DNA of 64,000 nucleotides from [Clostridium] celerecrescens 18A (GCF_002797975.1 NZ_PGET01000001.1:1364001-1428000); one strand, 5' to 3'; positions 32,052-41,072 are shown, numbered from the stretch's first letter. Made by a program: numbers and translations. The notes: generated by a model not told the origin, from the sequence alone.

Positions 32052-33968
32052 ATGAATCACACATTTCGGATTTTAGAATTTAATCTTATATTAGAAAAAC
32101 TTGAAGAATTTGCGCATACGGAAGCAACGAAAGAGAAAATAAAGAATATGACCCCATGCCTCAAGGAAGGCGAGGTGAAAAAGAGCCTTCGCGATACGAC
32201 GGAGGCCAGGACCATCATTGACCGGATGGGGCTTCCTCCCGCAGTCAGCATGAATGGTCTGCAGGAGATCATGAATACGGCACGGCAGGGCGGCTGCCTC
32301 TCCGCTGAAGAGCTGGAACAGACAGGGGGAATGCTTACCGCAGTAAAGCGGTTTAAGGATTTTTTGAACCGGTGTAAATACCTGGAGCTTGGTCTGCCTT
32401 ATTATGAGCAGGACTTAAACCCATTGGAAGATCTGGCAAGGGAGATTTATGAAAGCGTCAGAAACGGCAAGGTCGAGGACAGCGCCAGCAAACATCTAAA
32501 AAACATCCGCCAGGATGTGGTCAGATTGGAAGAAAAGCTGCGGACGAAAGCAGAGGCCATTTTAAGGGGAAATAAAAAATATTTTTCCGATTCTTATGTG
32601 ACTTTTAGAAATGGCAGACTTTGCCTCCCTGTAAAAAAAGATTACAGATCAGGGGTTCCAGGCAGTGTCATTGACCAGTCAGCAACCGGCTCTACCCTTT
32701 TTATTGAACCGGCAGCAATTGCAGTGCTTAACGGGGAACTGGAACTTTTAAGGATTGAAGAGGATAATGAGGCAAGAAGGATCCTGTATATGCTTACGGC
32801 CTCAGTTGAAGAAAATTTAGAGGTTCTGGAAGGGAATAAACGCCTTCTTGAGAAACTGGATTTCCTGTTTGCAAAGGGAAGTTTAAGCGCCTCCATGGCC
32901 GGCATCAGTCCAGTCATTAATACGGACCGGACTATAAAAATCGTAAATGGCCGCCATCCATTCATGAACCCGGAAACAGTGGTACCTTTAAACTTTGAAC
33001 TGGGAGAGAAAGAACGGGGAATCGTAATTACAGGGCCCAATACAGGAGGAAAAACCGTATCCATCAAGACGGTGGGGCTGTTCTCCCTTATGGCACAATG
33101 CGGCCTTCACCTGCCCTGTGAAGAGGCCGATCTTTGTATGAACAGCCAGGTGCTCTGCGATATCGGAGATGGTCAGAACATTACGGAAAACTTATCCACC
33201 TTTTCTGCTCATATCACCAATGTAATGAAGATCCTAAAGGAAGCCGGCCCGGAGAGTCTGGTCATTCTGGATGAGCTGGGTTCAGGAACAGACCCGGCAG
33301 AAGGCATGGGAATCGCCATTGCCATACTGGAAGAGTTAAGAAGCAACGGCTGTCTTTTTTTGGCAACCACCCATTATCCAGAGGTAAAGTCATACGCCAA
33401 GGAAGCGGAGGGCATTACCAACGCACGAATGGCTTTTGATAAGGAAACCCTTAGGCCGCTTTACCGTATGGAGATTGGGGAGGCTGGAGAAAGCTGTGCC
33501 CTTTATATAGCCAAACGGCTGGGAATGCCGGATTCTATGATAAGAAGAGCCAGAAGATACGCTTACGGAGAACAGGAAGGCCTATGGGAAGAAGGGCAGG
33601 ATGCCTTAAGAGAGAGAGCTGGACACTTAAACTTAAACGGGCCTAAAATAGAAAAACTGAAGAAGACGGCGGTGAATAAAAATGTAATGGAAAAAAAGTT
33701 CACCATCGGAGACAGCGTGTTTGTTTATCCGGATAAGAAAAAGGGAATTGTGTGCAGACCTGTGAATGATAAAGGGATACTGCAGGTCCAGATGCCGGAT
33801 AAGAAAATCTGGGTCAACCAGAAAAGGGTAAAGCTTCTGGTGGCCGCAGAAGAGCTATACCCTGAGGATTATGATTTTTCCATAATTTTTGATACCGTGG
33901 AAAACAGAAAAGCAAGGCATAAGATGGAAAAGGGATATCAGGAAGGGCTGGAGATCAGAACGGAGTGA
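32052..33968 (+). CDS. MutS2-like ATPase lacking an Smr nuclease domain
   Basis: 638 residues from ATG 32052 with GAGGAG upstream. The N-terminal core and clamp (residues 1-290) are followed by a MutS ATPase domain with Walker A TGPNTGGKTVS and Walker B LVILDELGSGTDPAEG, a shortened coiled-coil section, and a KOW-like beta segment (FTIGDSVFVYPDKKKG). Standard MutS2 is about 780 residues and ends in an Smr endonuclease; that is absent here. MutS2 proteins act on stalled ribosomes or recombination intermediates. This shorter clade is probably ribosome- or DNA-structure-related without cleavage. Confidence 0.85.
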   Translation: MNHTFRILEFNLILEKLEEFAHTEATKEKIKNMTPCLKEGEVKKSLRDTTEARTIIDRMGLPPAVSMNGLQEIMNTARQGGCLSAEELEQTGGMLTAVKRFKDFLNRCKYLELGLPYYEQDLNPLEDLAREIYESVRNGKVEDSASKHLKNIRQDVVRLEEKLRTKAEAILRGNKKYFSDSYVTFRNGRLCLPVKKDYRSGVPGSVIDQSATGSTLFIEPAAIAVLNGELELLRIEEDNEARRILYMLTASVEENLEVLEGNKRLLEKLDFLFAKGSLSASMAGISPVINTDRTIKIVNGRHPFMNPETVVPLNFELGEKERGIVITGPNTGGKTVSIKTVGLFSLMAQCGLHLPCEEADLCMNSQVLCDIGDGQNITENLSTFSAHITNVMKILKEAGPESLVILDELGSGTDPAEGMGIAIAILEELRSNGCLFLATTHYPEVKSYAKEAEGITNARMAFDKETLRPLYRMEIGEAGESCALYIAKRLGMPDSMIRRARRYAYGEQEGLWEEGQDALRERAGHLNLNGPKIEKLKKTAVNKNVMEKKFTIGDSVFVYPDKKKGIVCRPVNDKGILQVQMPDKKIWVNQKRVKLLVAAEELYPEDYDFSIIFDTVENRKARHKMEKGYQEGLEIRTE

Positions 33969-34008
33969 TCCTGAAGTCTGAAAAAGCCGCCGTTAAGCCA
34001 GGCAAGGA

Positions 34009-34040
34009 AGAGCCGGACGCCATAATGTCCGGCTCTTTTT
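34009..34040 (+). terminator. Terminator of the MutS2-like gene
   Basis: AGAGCCGGAC and GTCCGGCTCT arms followed by T-run. Confidence 0.9.
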
Positions 34041-34086
34041 GATATGTTGACTGGATTAAGCGGAATAAAAAGAATCTTGTGTTAAT

Positions 34087-34115
34087 TTGACGACATTGCA
34101 TACGCATGGTAAAAT
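34087..34115 (+). promoter_or_regulatory. Promoter upstream of a short hydrophobic reading frame
   Basis: TTGACG (34087-34092), 17-base spacer, TAAAAT (34110-34115). A GGGGGG ribosome-like site follows at 34142-34147. Confidence 0.55.
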
Positions 34116-34191
34116 AATGTAATATAGCTGAAGTTTATACTGGGGGGTAATCATAATTATCATAAAACGGATTATATGCTATTTTCTGCTT

Positions 34192-34272
34192 ATGTTGTTT
34201 TTGAACATCAATTTAGTGACTTACGTAATTCCAGGCACTGCGGCAGCTGCAGGTATAGCCCTAATAAATTAA
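34192..34272 (+). CDS. Possible short hydrophobic peptide
   Basis: The frame ending at TAA 34270-34272 reads ...KRIICYFLLMLFLNINLVTYVIPGTAAAAG... The first ATG is at 34192, but the frame stays open to the GGGGGG site at 34142-34147 and would give about 40 residues if an AUU or AUA codon near 34152-34158 were used. The upstream promoter and ribosome-like site argue that something is translated. Start codon and function unknown. Confidence 0.3.
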   Translation: MLFLNINLVTYVIPGTAAAAGIALIN

Positions 34273-34324
34273 AAGTAAAGAGTCTGTAGAAATGAAAAAT
34301 ACGATTCTTATGAAACAGGTCAAA

Positions 34325-34366
34325 ATAACCTCCGGCATGGGAAGACCCGTAAATGCCGGAGGTTAT
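34325..34366 (+). terminator. Strong 14-bp hairpin
   Basis: ATAACCTCCGGCAT (34325-34338) and its exact complement (34353-34366). No T-run follows immediately, so termination efficiency is uncertain. Confidence 0.5.
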
Positions 34367-34423
34367 CTGGCAGTAAAGCTTTGGGCCATGCTGCCTTAAT
34401 TCTGATTGAAAAAGGAGTGTATC

Positions 34424-34798
34424 GTGAGATTCAGATTAAACATAAAGTACCTATGCGCCTTAATTATAGTCTTTATTATTGAAGTACTAATAGCTGTTTT
34501 CGTAAATGATAAATTCATCAGGCCATACGTTGGCGACGTTTTGGTTGTGGTTCTGATTTATTGTTTTATCAGGTCATTTGTGGGGAGAGAAGTTAAGCTG
34601 CTCCCTTTGTACATATTTGGTTTTGCCGTATTGACGGAGGTGGGGCAGTATTTTCATTTAGTGAAGCTGCTTGGCCTTGGCGACTATAAAATTGCAAGGA
34701 TCATAATTGGTTCAACCTTTGATTTTAAGGATATTGCCTGCTATTTGGCAGGCTGTACCGGGTTATTCTTGTATGAGATGGTAAAGCGGCGTAAGTAA
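34424..34798 (+). CDS. DUF2809 family membrane protein
   Basis: 124 residues from GTG 34424 with AAAGGAG at good spacing; a TTG at 34406 would overlap that ribosome site. Four hydrophobic segments and the motif DVLVVVLIYCFIRSF and LTEVGQYFHL ... FDFKDIACYLAG match DUF2809. Function unknown. Convergent with the ferritin-like gene. Confidence 0.75.
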   Translation: MRFRLNIKYLCALIIVFIIEVLIAVFVNDKFIRPYVGDVLVVVLIYCFIRSFVGREVKLLPLYIFGFAVLTEVGQYFHLVKLLGLGDYKIARIIIGSTFDFKDIACYLAGCTGLFLYEMVKRRK

Positions 34799-34814
34799 TC
34801 AGGTGAAATGCGGC

Positions 34815-35360
34815 CTAAGCCTGGAATGTACGGGGGATGGTAAAGTCGTCGTCAAGCTCAGACAGAATGAGCCGGAAGATCTGTACGTGACAAAGCTCAT
34901 CTGCAATGATCCTGTTTAAAATTGCCTTGATCCGGCAATCGTCGATCCATTGGGCCTGGAACTGGTATTTCCGGATAGCTTCCAGCTCACTTTCCAGAGA
35001 GTTGGCAACCAGGGGACCGATCCGGGTGGGATAGCGGTTGCAGGCTGGAGTCCAATACCTTAATCGTCCGCTTTGATAGCTCCACAGCCTGGGGTCGGCG
35101 CCCAGCATGATGGACAGTTCGCCAAAGGTATTAAGATGATGCATTTCAACAATGCTGATTTTATGGAAGCATTCTGCTATATCAAAGAAGAGGCTTCTCG
35201 TAATCATGCTGTTGTAAATATAAAGGCTGATTGCAGACATTTCGGAATTGCAATCGCCTATGTTGGAAAGCATAGCTGCGGCATACGCTTTATTTTGAGA
35301 TATGATCTCTATGGGAGGCCAGGGATCTTTGTCGGCAAAAACAAGAGCTGATAAATCCAT
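34815..35360 (-). CDS. Ferritin-like diiron protein
   Basis: 181 residues. Helical protein with IVEMHHLNTFGEL (E-x-x-H) and ESELEAIRKYQFQAQ ... DELCHVQIFRLILSEL (E-x-x-H-like) motifs of ferritin-like di-metal four-helix bundles, related to manganese catalase or rubrerythrin-type domains. No rubredoxin domain. Probably metal storage, peroxide handling or a spore-coat type role; the exact class is open. Confidence 0.65.
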   Translation of the reverse strand: MDLSALVFADKDPWPPIEIISQNKAYAAAMLSNIGDCNSEMSAISLYIYNSMITRSLFFDIAECFHKISIVEMHHLNTFGELSIMLGADPRLWSYQSGRLRYWTPACNRYPTRIGPLVANSLESELEAIRKYQFQAQWIDDCRIKAILNRIIADELCHVQIFRLILSELDDDFTIPRTFQA

Positions 35361-35453
35361 ATAATACCCTCATTTCAATTTATTCTATTAAAATATATCC
35401 GCCAGATGGTAGAGTATGACTTAAAAACACAGGAAGATGGAGGAACGAAGGAC

Positions 35454-36032
35454 ATGGACTGCAAAGAGAAATTCAGAAAAACAGTAGAAGACTTTTTACC
35501 ATATAACGAGCAGGAAGAAAGGGATAAGGAGATGCTGCTCCAATATCTCTCGTCAGGAGAATCCATATTTTCCCGTGAGAGTTTAGGTGCCCATATGTCG
35601 GCGTCAGCTTGGGTGGTAAATCGGTCCCACGATAAGGTTCTTATGGCCTATCATAACATCTATGATTCCTGGGCATGGACCGGAGGCCATGCAGATGGGG
35701 AAATGAATCTGCTTCAAGTAGCGGTCCGGGAAGCTATGGAAGAAACCGGAATTAGAACGGTAAGACCGGTTACAGAGGATATCTTTTCCCTGGAGGTGCT
35801 GACGGTGGACGGTCATGAGAAGAGGGGAGCTTATGTTTCCTCTCATCTTCACTTAAATGTAACCTATCTTCTGGAAGCGGATGACAGAGAGGTCCTTCAT
35901 AAGAAAGCGGATGAAAACAGCGCAGTGGGCTGGTTCGGTGTGGAAGAATGCTTAAAGGCAGTAAATGAGCCATGGATGAGGGAGCGAATATACCAAAAGC
36001 TGCTTGATAAAATGAGAGATATCAATTTTTAA
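35454..36032 (+). CDS. NUDIX hydrolase
   Basis: 192 residues from ATG 35454 (MDCKEKFRKTVEDF) with GGAGGAACGAAGG upstream. The Nudix box appears as GGHADGEMNLLQVAVREAMEETG. The N-terminal extension and the core SAWVVNRSHDKVLMAYHNIYDSW resemble ADP-ribose/nucleoside-diphosphate hydrolases of unclear substrate. Monocistronic, ahead of pstA. Confidence 0.8.
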   Translation: MDCKEKFRKTVEDFLPYNEQEERDKEMLLQYLSSGESIFSRESLGAHMSASAWVVNRSHDKVLMAYHNIYDSWAWTGGHADGEMNLLQVAVREAMEETGIRTVRPVTEDIFSLEVLTVDGHEKRGAYVSSHLHLNVTYLLEADDREVLHKKADENSAVGWFGVEECLKAVNEPWMRERIYQKLLDKMRDINF

Positions 36033-36145
36033 CAAAGAAATGATAATTATTTTCCATTTTACTGTTTTATTTTTCCTGATTATGATTTATAATAGAGGAA
36101 TCAAATGAATAAAGTTTTGCCAAATAAGACAGCGAGGTGGTAGAT

Positions 36146-36481
36146 ATGAAGATTATTTACGCAATCGTCAGCTCAGATGATGGAAACAGGGTGACTGATG
36201 TGCTGAATGAACACCAGTTCAGCGTGACAAAACTTGCCACAACAGGTGGCTTTTTAAAGAAGGGAAACTCTACATTAATGATCGGTACGGATGACGGACA
36301 GGTAGAAGAAGTCATCACTCTGATTAAAGATACCTGCGGAAAACGCCAAAAAATTACCTGCAATGTTCCGGCGCCAAATATCGCGTCTGTTTCAGCCGGA
36401 TATATGATGATGCCGATGACAGTGGAACTTGGCGGAGCTACCATATTTGTAACTGACGTAGAACGATTTGAAAAGATTTGA
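36146..36481 (+). CDS. pstA: Cyclic-di-AMP receptor PstA/DarA
   Basis: 111 residues from ATG 36146 (GAGGTGG upstream; a GTG three codons earlier is possible). It is a PII-like ferredoxin fold starting MKIIYAIVSSDDGNRVTDVL, with the family marks TKLATTGGFLKKGNSTLMIG and GGATIFVTDVERFEKI. PstA trimers bind c-di-AMP between subunits, and the TTGGFLKKGN loop contacts the ligand in known homologues. With the c-di-AMP riboswitch at 23065 it shows the organism uses this second messenger. Confidence 0.92.
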   Translation: MKIIYAIVSSDDGNRVTDVLNEHQFSVTKLATTGGFLKKGNSTLMIGTDDGQVEEVITLIKDTCGKRQKITCNVPAPNIASVSAGYMMMPMTVELGGATIFVTDVERFEKI

Positions 36482-36490
36482 TGAACCGGC

Positions 36491-36517
36491 AAAGGGATTG
36501 CAGAGCAATCCCTTTTC
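36491..36517 (+). terminator. Terminator after pstA
   Basis: AAAGGGATTGC and GCAATCCCTTTT arms around a 3-base loop. Confidence 0.8.
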
Positions 36518-36563
36518 GTAACTGCTGAAATGAATAAGCCGGAGAATAATAGGAGGTGTGTCT

Positions 36564-36989
36564 TTGGAACTGGATGAGAGGACAAAAAACATGCTGGTGG
36601 CAGAGGCTTACGAAGCTCAGAAAATGGCTTATGTACCTTATTCTGATTTTTGTGTTGGAGCGGCTCTGTTGGCAAAGAACGGAAAGGTCTATCGTGGCTG
36701 CAACATTGAAAATGCATCCTTTACGCCCACAAACTGTGCAGAGCGTACGGCATTTTTTAAAGCGGTCTCAGAGGGAGTCTCTGAATTTGATGCCATAGCC
36801 ATCGTGGGGAATAAAAGGGGCGAAAAGGGAGAACTGTGCGCGCCCTGTGGGGTTTGCCGGCAGGTAATGGCCGAATTCTGTGATCCTGAAGAATTTAAGA
36901 TTATTCTGGGTGCGGGAGAGGAGTTTTCCGTCTATACCTTAAAAGAACTGCTTCCTTTAGGATTTACAAAAAAGAATTTGAATTCCTGA
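36564..36989 (+). CDS. cdd: Cytidine deaminase
   Basis: 141 residues from TTG 36564, placed seven bases after AGGAGG. A GTG at 36558 is almost on top of that site and is less likely. Zinc and catalytic motifs are C-N-I-E-N-A (with the catalytic Glu nearby in N-C-A-E-R) and P-C-G-V-C-R-Q. It deaminates cytidine and deoxycytidine to uridine forms. First gene of cdd-pdp-deoC, a pyrimidine nucleoside salvage operon. Confidence 0.93.
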   Translation: MELDERTKNMLVAEAYEAQKMAYVPYSDFCVGAALLAKNGKVYRGCNIENASFTPTNCAERTAFFKAVSEGVSEFDAIAIVGNKRGEKGELCAPCGVCRQVMAEFCDPEEFKIILGAGEEFSVYTLKELLPLGFTKKNLNS

Positions 36990-37051
36990 ACGCCCGGAGA
37001 ACACAGGCAATAAAGCGGGAATGATAAGTATAAGGGAGGTTTTTGAGTGTT

Positions 37052-38380
37052 ATGAGAATGTATGATGTAATTGCAAAAAAGCGGAATGGGGAACCACTGA
37101 CGGAGGAAGAGATCCGCTTTATGATCAAAGGATACGTAAAAGGGGATATCCCGGATTATCAGATGTCAGCCATGCTGATGGCCATTTATTTTAAGGGAAT
37201 GAGCGATGAAGAAACAGCTATTCTCACGGATGCGGTGGCTCATTCCGGTGATATGGTAGACTTATCACCCATCCAGGGAGTGAAAGTAGATAAGCACTCC
37301 ACCGGAGGCGTGGGGGATAAGACGACTCTGGTGGTGGCGCCAATTGTGGCTGCCTGCGGGGTCAAGGTTGCGAAGATGTCAGGCCGCGGTCTGGGCCATA
37401 CAGGAGGAACTGTTGATAAAATGGAATCCATACCGGGAATGCGGACCGTCCTGACAGAGGAAGAGTTTTTTCAAGTGGTCAATGCCGCCGGGCTTTCCGT
37501 GATCGGGCAGTCCGGAAACCTGGCTCCAGCGGATAAAAAACTCTATGCTCTTCGGGATGTGACTGCAACCGTGGACAGCATCCCCTTAATTGCTGCATCC
37601 ATTATGAGCAAAAAACTGGCAGCAGGAAATGACTGTATTCTTCTGGATGTGAAAACCGGCAGTGGAGCATTTATGAAGACCCTGGAAGACTCCATCACTC
37701 TGGCGGAGAAGATGGTAGCAATTGGGGAGCACGCAGGAAAGAGGACCATGGCTCTCATAACGAATATGGACATTCCGCTGGGAAGCCTGATCGGCAACAG
37801 CCTGGAAGTCATTGAGGCTGTGGAAATTCTTCATGGAAGAGGACCCAAGGATTTAAGGACGGTTTGCTTAAGCCTGGCTGCCGGTATGCTTTATCTGGCA
37901 GGAAAAGGGAATCTGGAAGAATGCCGGTCGCTGGCAGAAGGAGCCATTGCCGATGGAAGTGCTTTGGCACGGCTTATTGCCATGGTAGAAGCTCAGGGAG
38001 GGGACTCTTCGGTGATCAGGGATACCTCACTTTTTGCCAGAGCAGCCTTTGAAAGGGAAGTGAAAGCCTTAGAGAGCGGCTATATCACCCATATGAATAC
38101 AGAGCAATGCGGGATCTCATCTTCGCTTTTAGGTGCCGGCAGAGTTACGAAGGAGAGCGTGATTGATTATACGGCTGGAATCGCCCTTAAGAAAAAGGTA
38201 GGCCAGAAGGTGGAAGCGGGAGAGACGATAGCCGTGCTTTATGCTTCAAAGGAAGAGCTGTTTGAGGCTTCTGAAGAGGAATTTATAAAGGCAGTCACCA
38301 TAAGCAGTCAAAAGCCGGAGGAAGAACCCTTAATTTATGCCAGTGTTACCAAAGAAGGCGTAAAACGCCTGACAGAATAG
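37052..38380 (+). CDS. pdp: Pyrimidine-nucleoside phosphorylase
   Basis: 442 residues from ATG 37052 (MRMYDVIAKKRNG), the conserved start of the family, with AGGGAGG upstream. Core motifs are KVDKHSTGGVGDKTTLVVAP and MSGRGLGHTGGTVDKMESIP. It splits uridine and (deoxy)thymidine with phosphate, giving base and (deoxy)ribose-1-phosphate. It lies between cdd and deoC, so deoxyribose flows to the aldolase. Confidence 0.95.
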   Translation: MRMYDVIAKKRNGEPLTEEEIRFMIKGYVKGDIPDYQMSAMLMAIYFKGMSDEETAILTDAVAHSGDMVDLSPIQGVKVDKHSTGGVGDKTTLVVAPIVAACGVKVAKMSGRGLGHTGGTVDKMESIPGMRTVLTEEEFFQVVNAAGLSVIGQSGNLAPADKKLYALRDVTATVDSIPLIAASIMSKKLAAGNDCILLDVKTGSGAFMKTLEDSITLAEKMVAIGEHAGKRTMALITNMDIPLGSLIGNSLEVIEAVEILHGRGPKDLRTVCLSLAAGMLYLAGKGNLEECRSLAEGAIADGSALARLIAMVEAQGGDSSVIRDTSLFARAAFEREVKALESGYITHMNTEQCGISSSLLGAGRVTKESVIDYTAGIALKKKVGQKVEAGETIAVLYASKEELFEASEEEFIKAVTISSQKPEEEPLIYASVTKEGVKRLTE

Positions 38381-38397
38381 AAAGGTAGGAAAAAATA

Positions 38398-39048
38398 ATG
38401 ACAGATTTAGAGATGTTAAGCTACGTAGACCACACACAGTTAAAGGCATTTGCCACCTGGGAGGACATTGAGGAGCTTTGTAAGGAAGCTGTGGAATATA
38501 AAACGGCTTCCGTGTGCATCCCTCCCTGCTATATCAGCCGGGTACATGAACAATTTCCAGGCCTTAATATCTGTACCGTTGTCGGATTTCCTCTGGGCTA
38601 CAGTGTGACAGAATCAAAGATCCTTGAAACAAAAAAAGCCATTGAAGACGGGGCCTCTGAGGTGGATATGGTAGTAAATATCAGCGATGTGAAAAATGGA
38701 GATTACGATAAGGTAGAAAAGGAAATTGCAGAACTGAAAAGAGCAGCCGGCGAAAACATCTTAAAGGTCATTATTGAGGCCTGTTATCTTACAGAGGAAG
38801 AGAAGATCGCCATGTGCAAGGCAGTTACGGCAGCCGGAGCTGACTATATTAAGACTTCCACCGGGTTTGGTACCGGGGGTGCGGCTCTTGAAGATATTGA
38901 GTTATTTAAAAAGCACATCGGACCCGGTGTAAAGATAAAAGCGGCCGGCGGGGTCAGAACCCTTGAGGATTTAAGGGCTTATATTGAAGCCGGATGCAGT
39001 CGTGTGGGTGCCAGTGCAGCTGTTAAACTGGCAGCACAGAAGCAGTAA
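38398..39048 (+). CDS. deoC: Deoxyribose-phosphate aldolase
   Basis: 216 residues, starting MTDLEMLSYVDHTQLKA. The Schiff-base lysine lies in LKVIIEAC and the second in DYIKTSTGFGTGGA; KIKAAGGVRTLEDL forms the phosphate site. It cleaves 2-deoxyribose-5-phosphate into acetaldehyde and glyceraldehyde-3-phosphate. Seventeen bases after pdp. Confidence 0.95.
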   Translation: MTDLEMLSYVDHTQLKAFATWEDIEELCKEAVEYKTASVCIPPCYISRVHEQFPGLNICTVVGFPLGYSVTESKILETKKAIEDGASEVDMVVNISDVKNGDYDKVEKEIAELKRAAGENILKVIIEACYLTEEEKIAMCKAVTAAGADYIKTSTGFGTGGAALEDIELFKKHIGPGVKIKAAGGVRTLEDLRAYIEAGCSRVGASAAVKLAAQKQ

Positions 39049-39077
39049 GTCATTTCAGGAAAATAAAATATACTTTC

Positions 39078-39129
39078 AACGCTCCAAAAGCAGCACCTTT
39101 ACAAGTGTCTGAATTTTGGAGCGTTTTTT
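39078..39129 (+). terminator. Terminator of the nucleoside operon
   Basis: AACGCTCCAAAA and TTTTGGAGCGTT arms with T-run. Confidence 0.9.
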
Positions 39130-39304
39130 ATTTATTTCTATACAATTTACACAAATAATAGCAAGGTGTTCTCTGGCTAAATTTCACGAAAATATTTAAA
39201 TAAATAAAAAACACTGACAAAAAATTTTTAAAGTGTTAGACTTAAGATATAGAAATTGTAACTTTATGTATCAAAGTGTTGGCATTCAGGCAGGAGGAAT
39301 AATT

Positions 39305-39811
39305 ATGTTTCAGGTAAATGATCTAGTAGTATTCGGAACCCATGGAATATGCAGGGTAGAGGCGATAGGGAGCCTTAACATGTCCGCAGTGGATGATGAC
39401 CGCCTTTACTATACGCTGAAACCTCTTTATGAGGCACAGCAATGTGTTGTTTATACGCCCGTAGACAATTTAAAAGCACCCATGAGAGAAGTATCTACCA
39501 GAGAAGAAGCCATAGAGCTGATTAATCTGATTCCAGATACTCCAACCACGTGGGTGCTTGACGAAAGACAGCGAGAAGGAAGCTATAAGGAAATCATGAT
39601 GAAAAATGAGTGCACAGGCTGGCTCCAGATCATCAAGACACTGTATTTAAGGAAACAGAAGGGGCTGGTAGAAGGTAAGAAAAATTCGGCAAAGGATGAA
39701 TTCTATTTTAAGATGGCGGAAGATCTGCTTTACGGTGAACTTGCGGTAGCTTTAGAATTGGAACCGGCCGTAGTGAAAGACATGGTGGTGACACGGGTGA
39801 GTGCTGAGTAA
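39305..39811 (+). CDS. CarD/CdnL-like RNA polymerase-binding regulator
   Basis: 168 residues from ATG 39305, with AGGAGG upstream (the longer frame lacks one). Starts MFQVNDLVVFGTHGICRVEAI with YYTLKPLYEAQQCVVYTPVDN, the CarD N-terminal Tudor-like domain. The C-terminal part is helical. It regulates transcription initiation by binding RNA polymerase near the -10. Paralogue of the gene at the left edge. Weak promoter CTGACA-N17-TAGACT upstream. Confidence 0.85.
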   Translation: MFQVNDLVVFGTHGICRVEAIGSLNMSAVDDDRLYYTLKPLYEAQQCVVYTPVDNLKAPMREVSTREEAIELINLIPDTPTTWVLDERQREGSYKEIMMKNECTGWLQIIKTLYLRKQKGLVEGKKNSAKDEFYFKMAEDLLYGELAVALELEPAVVKDMVVTRVSAE

Positions 39812-39943
39812 AAAAGGAATGGAATTTGACTGCAATCTCATATATCGTATTCACCATCTAAACGCCTTGTTTAGCTGTTAAAAAATTGCAAAAGCTTATG
39901 ATCTAAAGACTAATAGGATTGAAAGGTATGAAACAAATATGAT

Positions 39944-40193
39944 ATGAAAGATAGATAATCTTTCTGTTTACTATGAAGAAATTGGTTCAGGAAAACCAGT
40001 CCTTTGTATTCATGGATTTCCAGAGGATTGGATCATTATCGAAGGATTTATATAGATTTGCCAATGGGGATTAGTAAAGCATTTACCACGTTTGACCTTC
40101 CTGTATCTTGATAAAGCAGGACATAATCTGCAAATAGAAAATAAACCATTGTTTGATTTGCATTTCCGTGATTGGCTAAATAACTGTAATTAA
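39944..40193 (+). pseudogene. Alpha/beta hydrolase relic
   Basis: One frame encodes IDNLSVYYEEIGSGKPVLCIHGFPEDW, the N-terminal start of an alpha/beta hydrolase with the H-G-F-P oxyanion region. A later frame reads YLDKAGHNLQIENKPLFDLH, the C-terminal catalytic-His region, ending at 40193. The middle half is deleted and the frame is broken at the start codon. Confidence 0.65.
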
Positions 40194-40317
40194 GTAATTT
40201 GGGTGTTCCAAACAAACCAGGTTAACTTTTAGACGGATAAATGAAATTGGCCGTGGATTAATTATTTTGAGGATATAGTTTCATATTGCAGAATCAATAA
40301 ATTGAATATATATAAAA

Positions 40318-40354
40318 GACTACTAACTGTTAGTATTTAGTTAGTAGTTTTTTT
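40318..40354 (+). terminator. Terminator hairpin, member of a repeated type
   Basis: ACTACTAACT and AGTTAGTAGT arms with T-run. Nearly the same sequence occurs at 58210-58246. Confidence 0.85.
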
Positions 40355-40505
40355 GCAATCATATAACCTCATCAAACAAGTAGCTTTGCGGATTGCGAAT
40401 ATCCGATTGACTAATAATAAAATAGTGCTAAGATAAAAATTGTTTTTATTATAGTTAAATAATCATGGAGCATGGGTATATTTTATTTACAGTAAAGGAG
40501 AAAAA

Positions 40506-41072
40506 ATGGCAAAATTGTTTTTCAGATATGGTGCAATGGGGAGTTCTAAGACGGCTAACGCACTAATGACAAGATATAATTTTAGAGAAAAGGGGAAAAA
40601 CGTATTATTAATAAAACCTGATTTAGAAACCAGGGATGAAAAAAACAAAATCAGATCTAGAATCGGACTGGAAGCAGATTGCATTTTATGGTCTGAATTC
40701 AAATATGACGATTATAATTTAATCAAGGAATTGGATGCAATCATTGTGGATGAAGTACAATTTCTTTCTGAAAATGATATTGAACAACTTTCTAAAATTG
40801 TCGATGAATACGATATTTCAGTTTTCTGTTATGGCCTCAGAACGGATTTTACATCCCACCTTTTTCCCGGATCCAAACGTTTGATGGAACTGGCAGATGA
40901 AATTGAGGAACTTAAGACAGTCTGCTGGTGCGGGAATAGTGCCAATATGAATGCTAGGATTGATAAAGATGGAAATGTAATCAGAGAAGGAAAGCAAATA
41001 TTAATGGGGGCAAATGATAAATACATTTCATTATGCCGTAAACACTATAAAGAAGGTAAAATCAGACAATAG
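40506..41072 (+). CDS. tdk: Thymidine kinase
   Basis: 188 residues from ATG 40506 with AAAGGAG upstream. P-loop GAMGSSKT near the N-terminus, the Walker-B/lasso motif IIVDEVQFLS and a C-W-C zinc knuckle (with a second Cys/His set, CRKHY, near the end). Type II thymidine kinase, salvaging thymidine to dTMP. It complements the cdd-pdp-deoC pathway. Monocistronic. Confidence 0.92.
   Translation: MAKLFFRYGAMGSSKTANALMTRYNFREKGKNVLLIKPDLETRDEKNKIRSRIGLEADCILWSEFKYDDYNLIKELDAIIVDEVQFLSENDIEQLSKIVDEYDISVFCYGLRTDFTSHLFPGSKRLMELADEIEELKTVCWCGNSANMNARIDKDGNVIREGKQILMGANDKYISLCRKHYKEGKIRQ

Noticed and set aside
31767..32064. Minus-strand frames across the structured leader
   Set aside because: Overlap the terminator stem and palindrome and lack ribosome sites; base composition explains them.
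31764..40470. 13-base match AATCATGGAGCAT shared by the structured leader and the region before tdk
   Set aside because: A match of this length is expected by chance several times in 64 kb.
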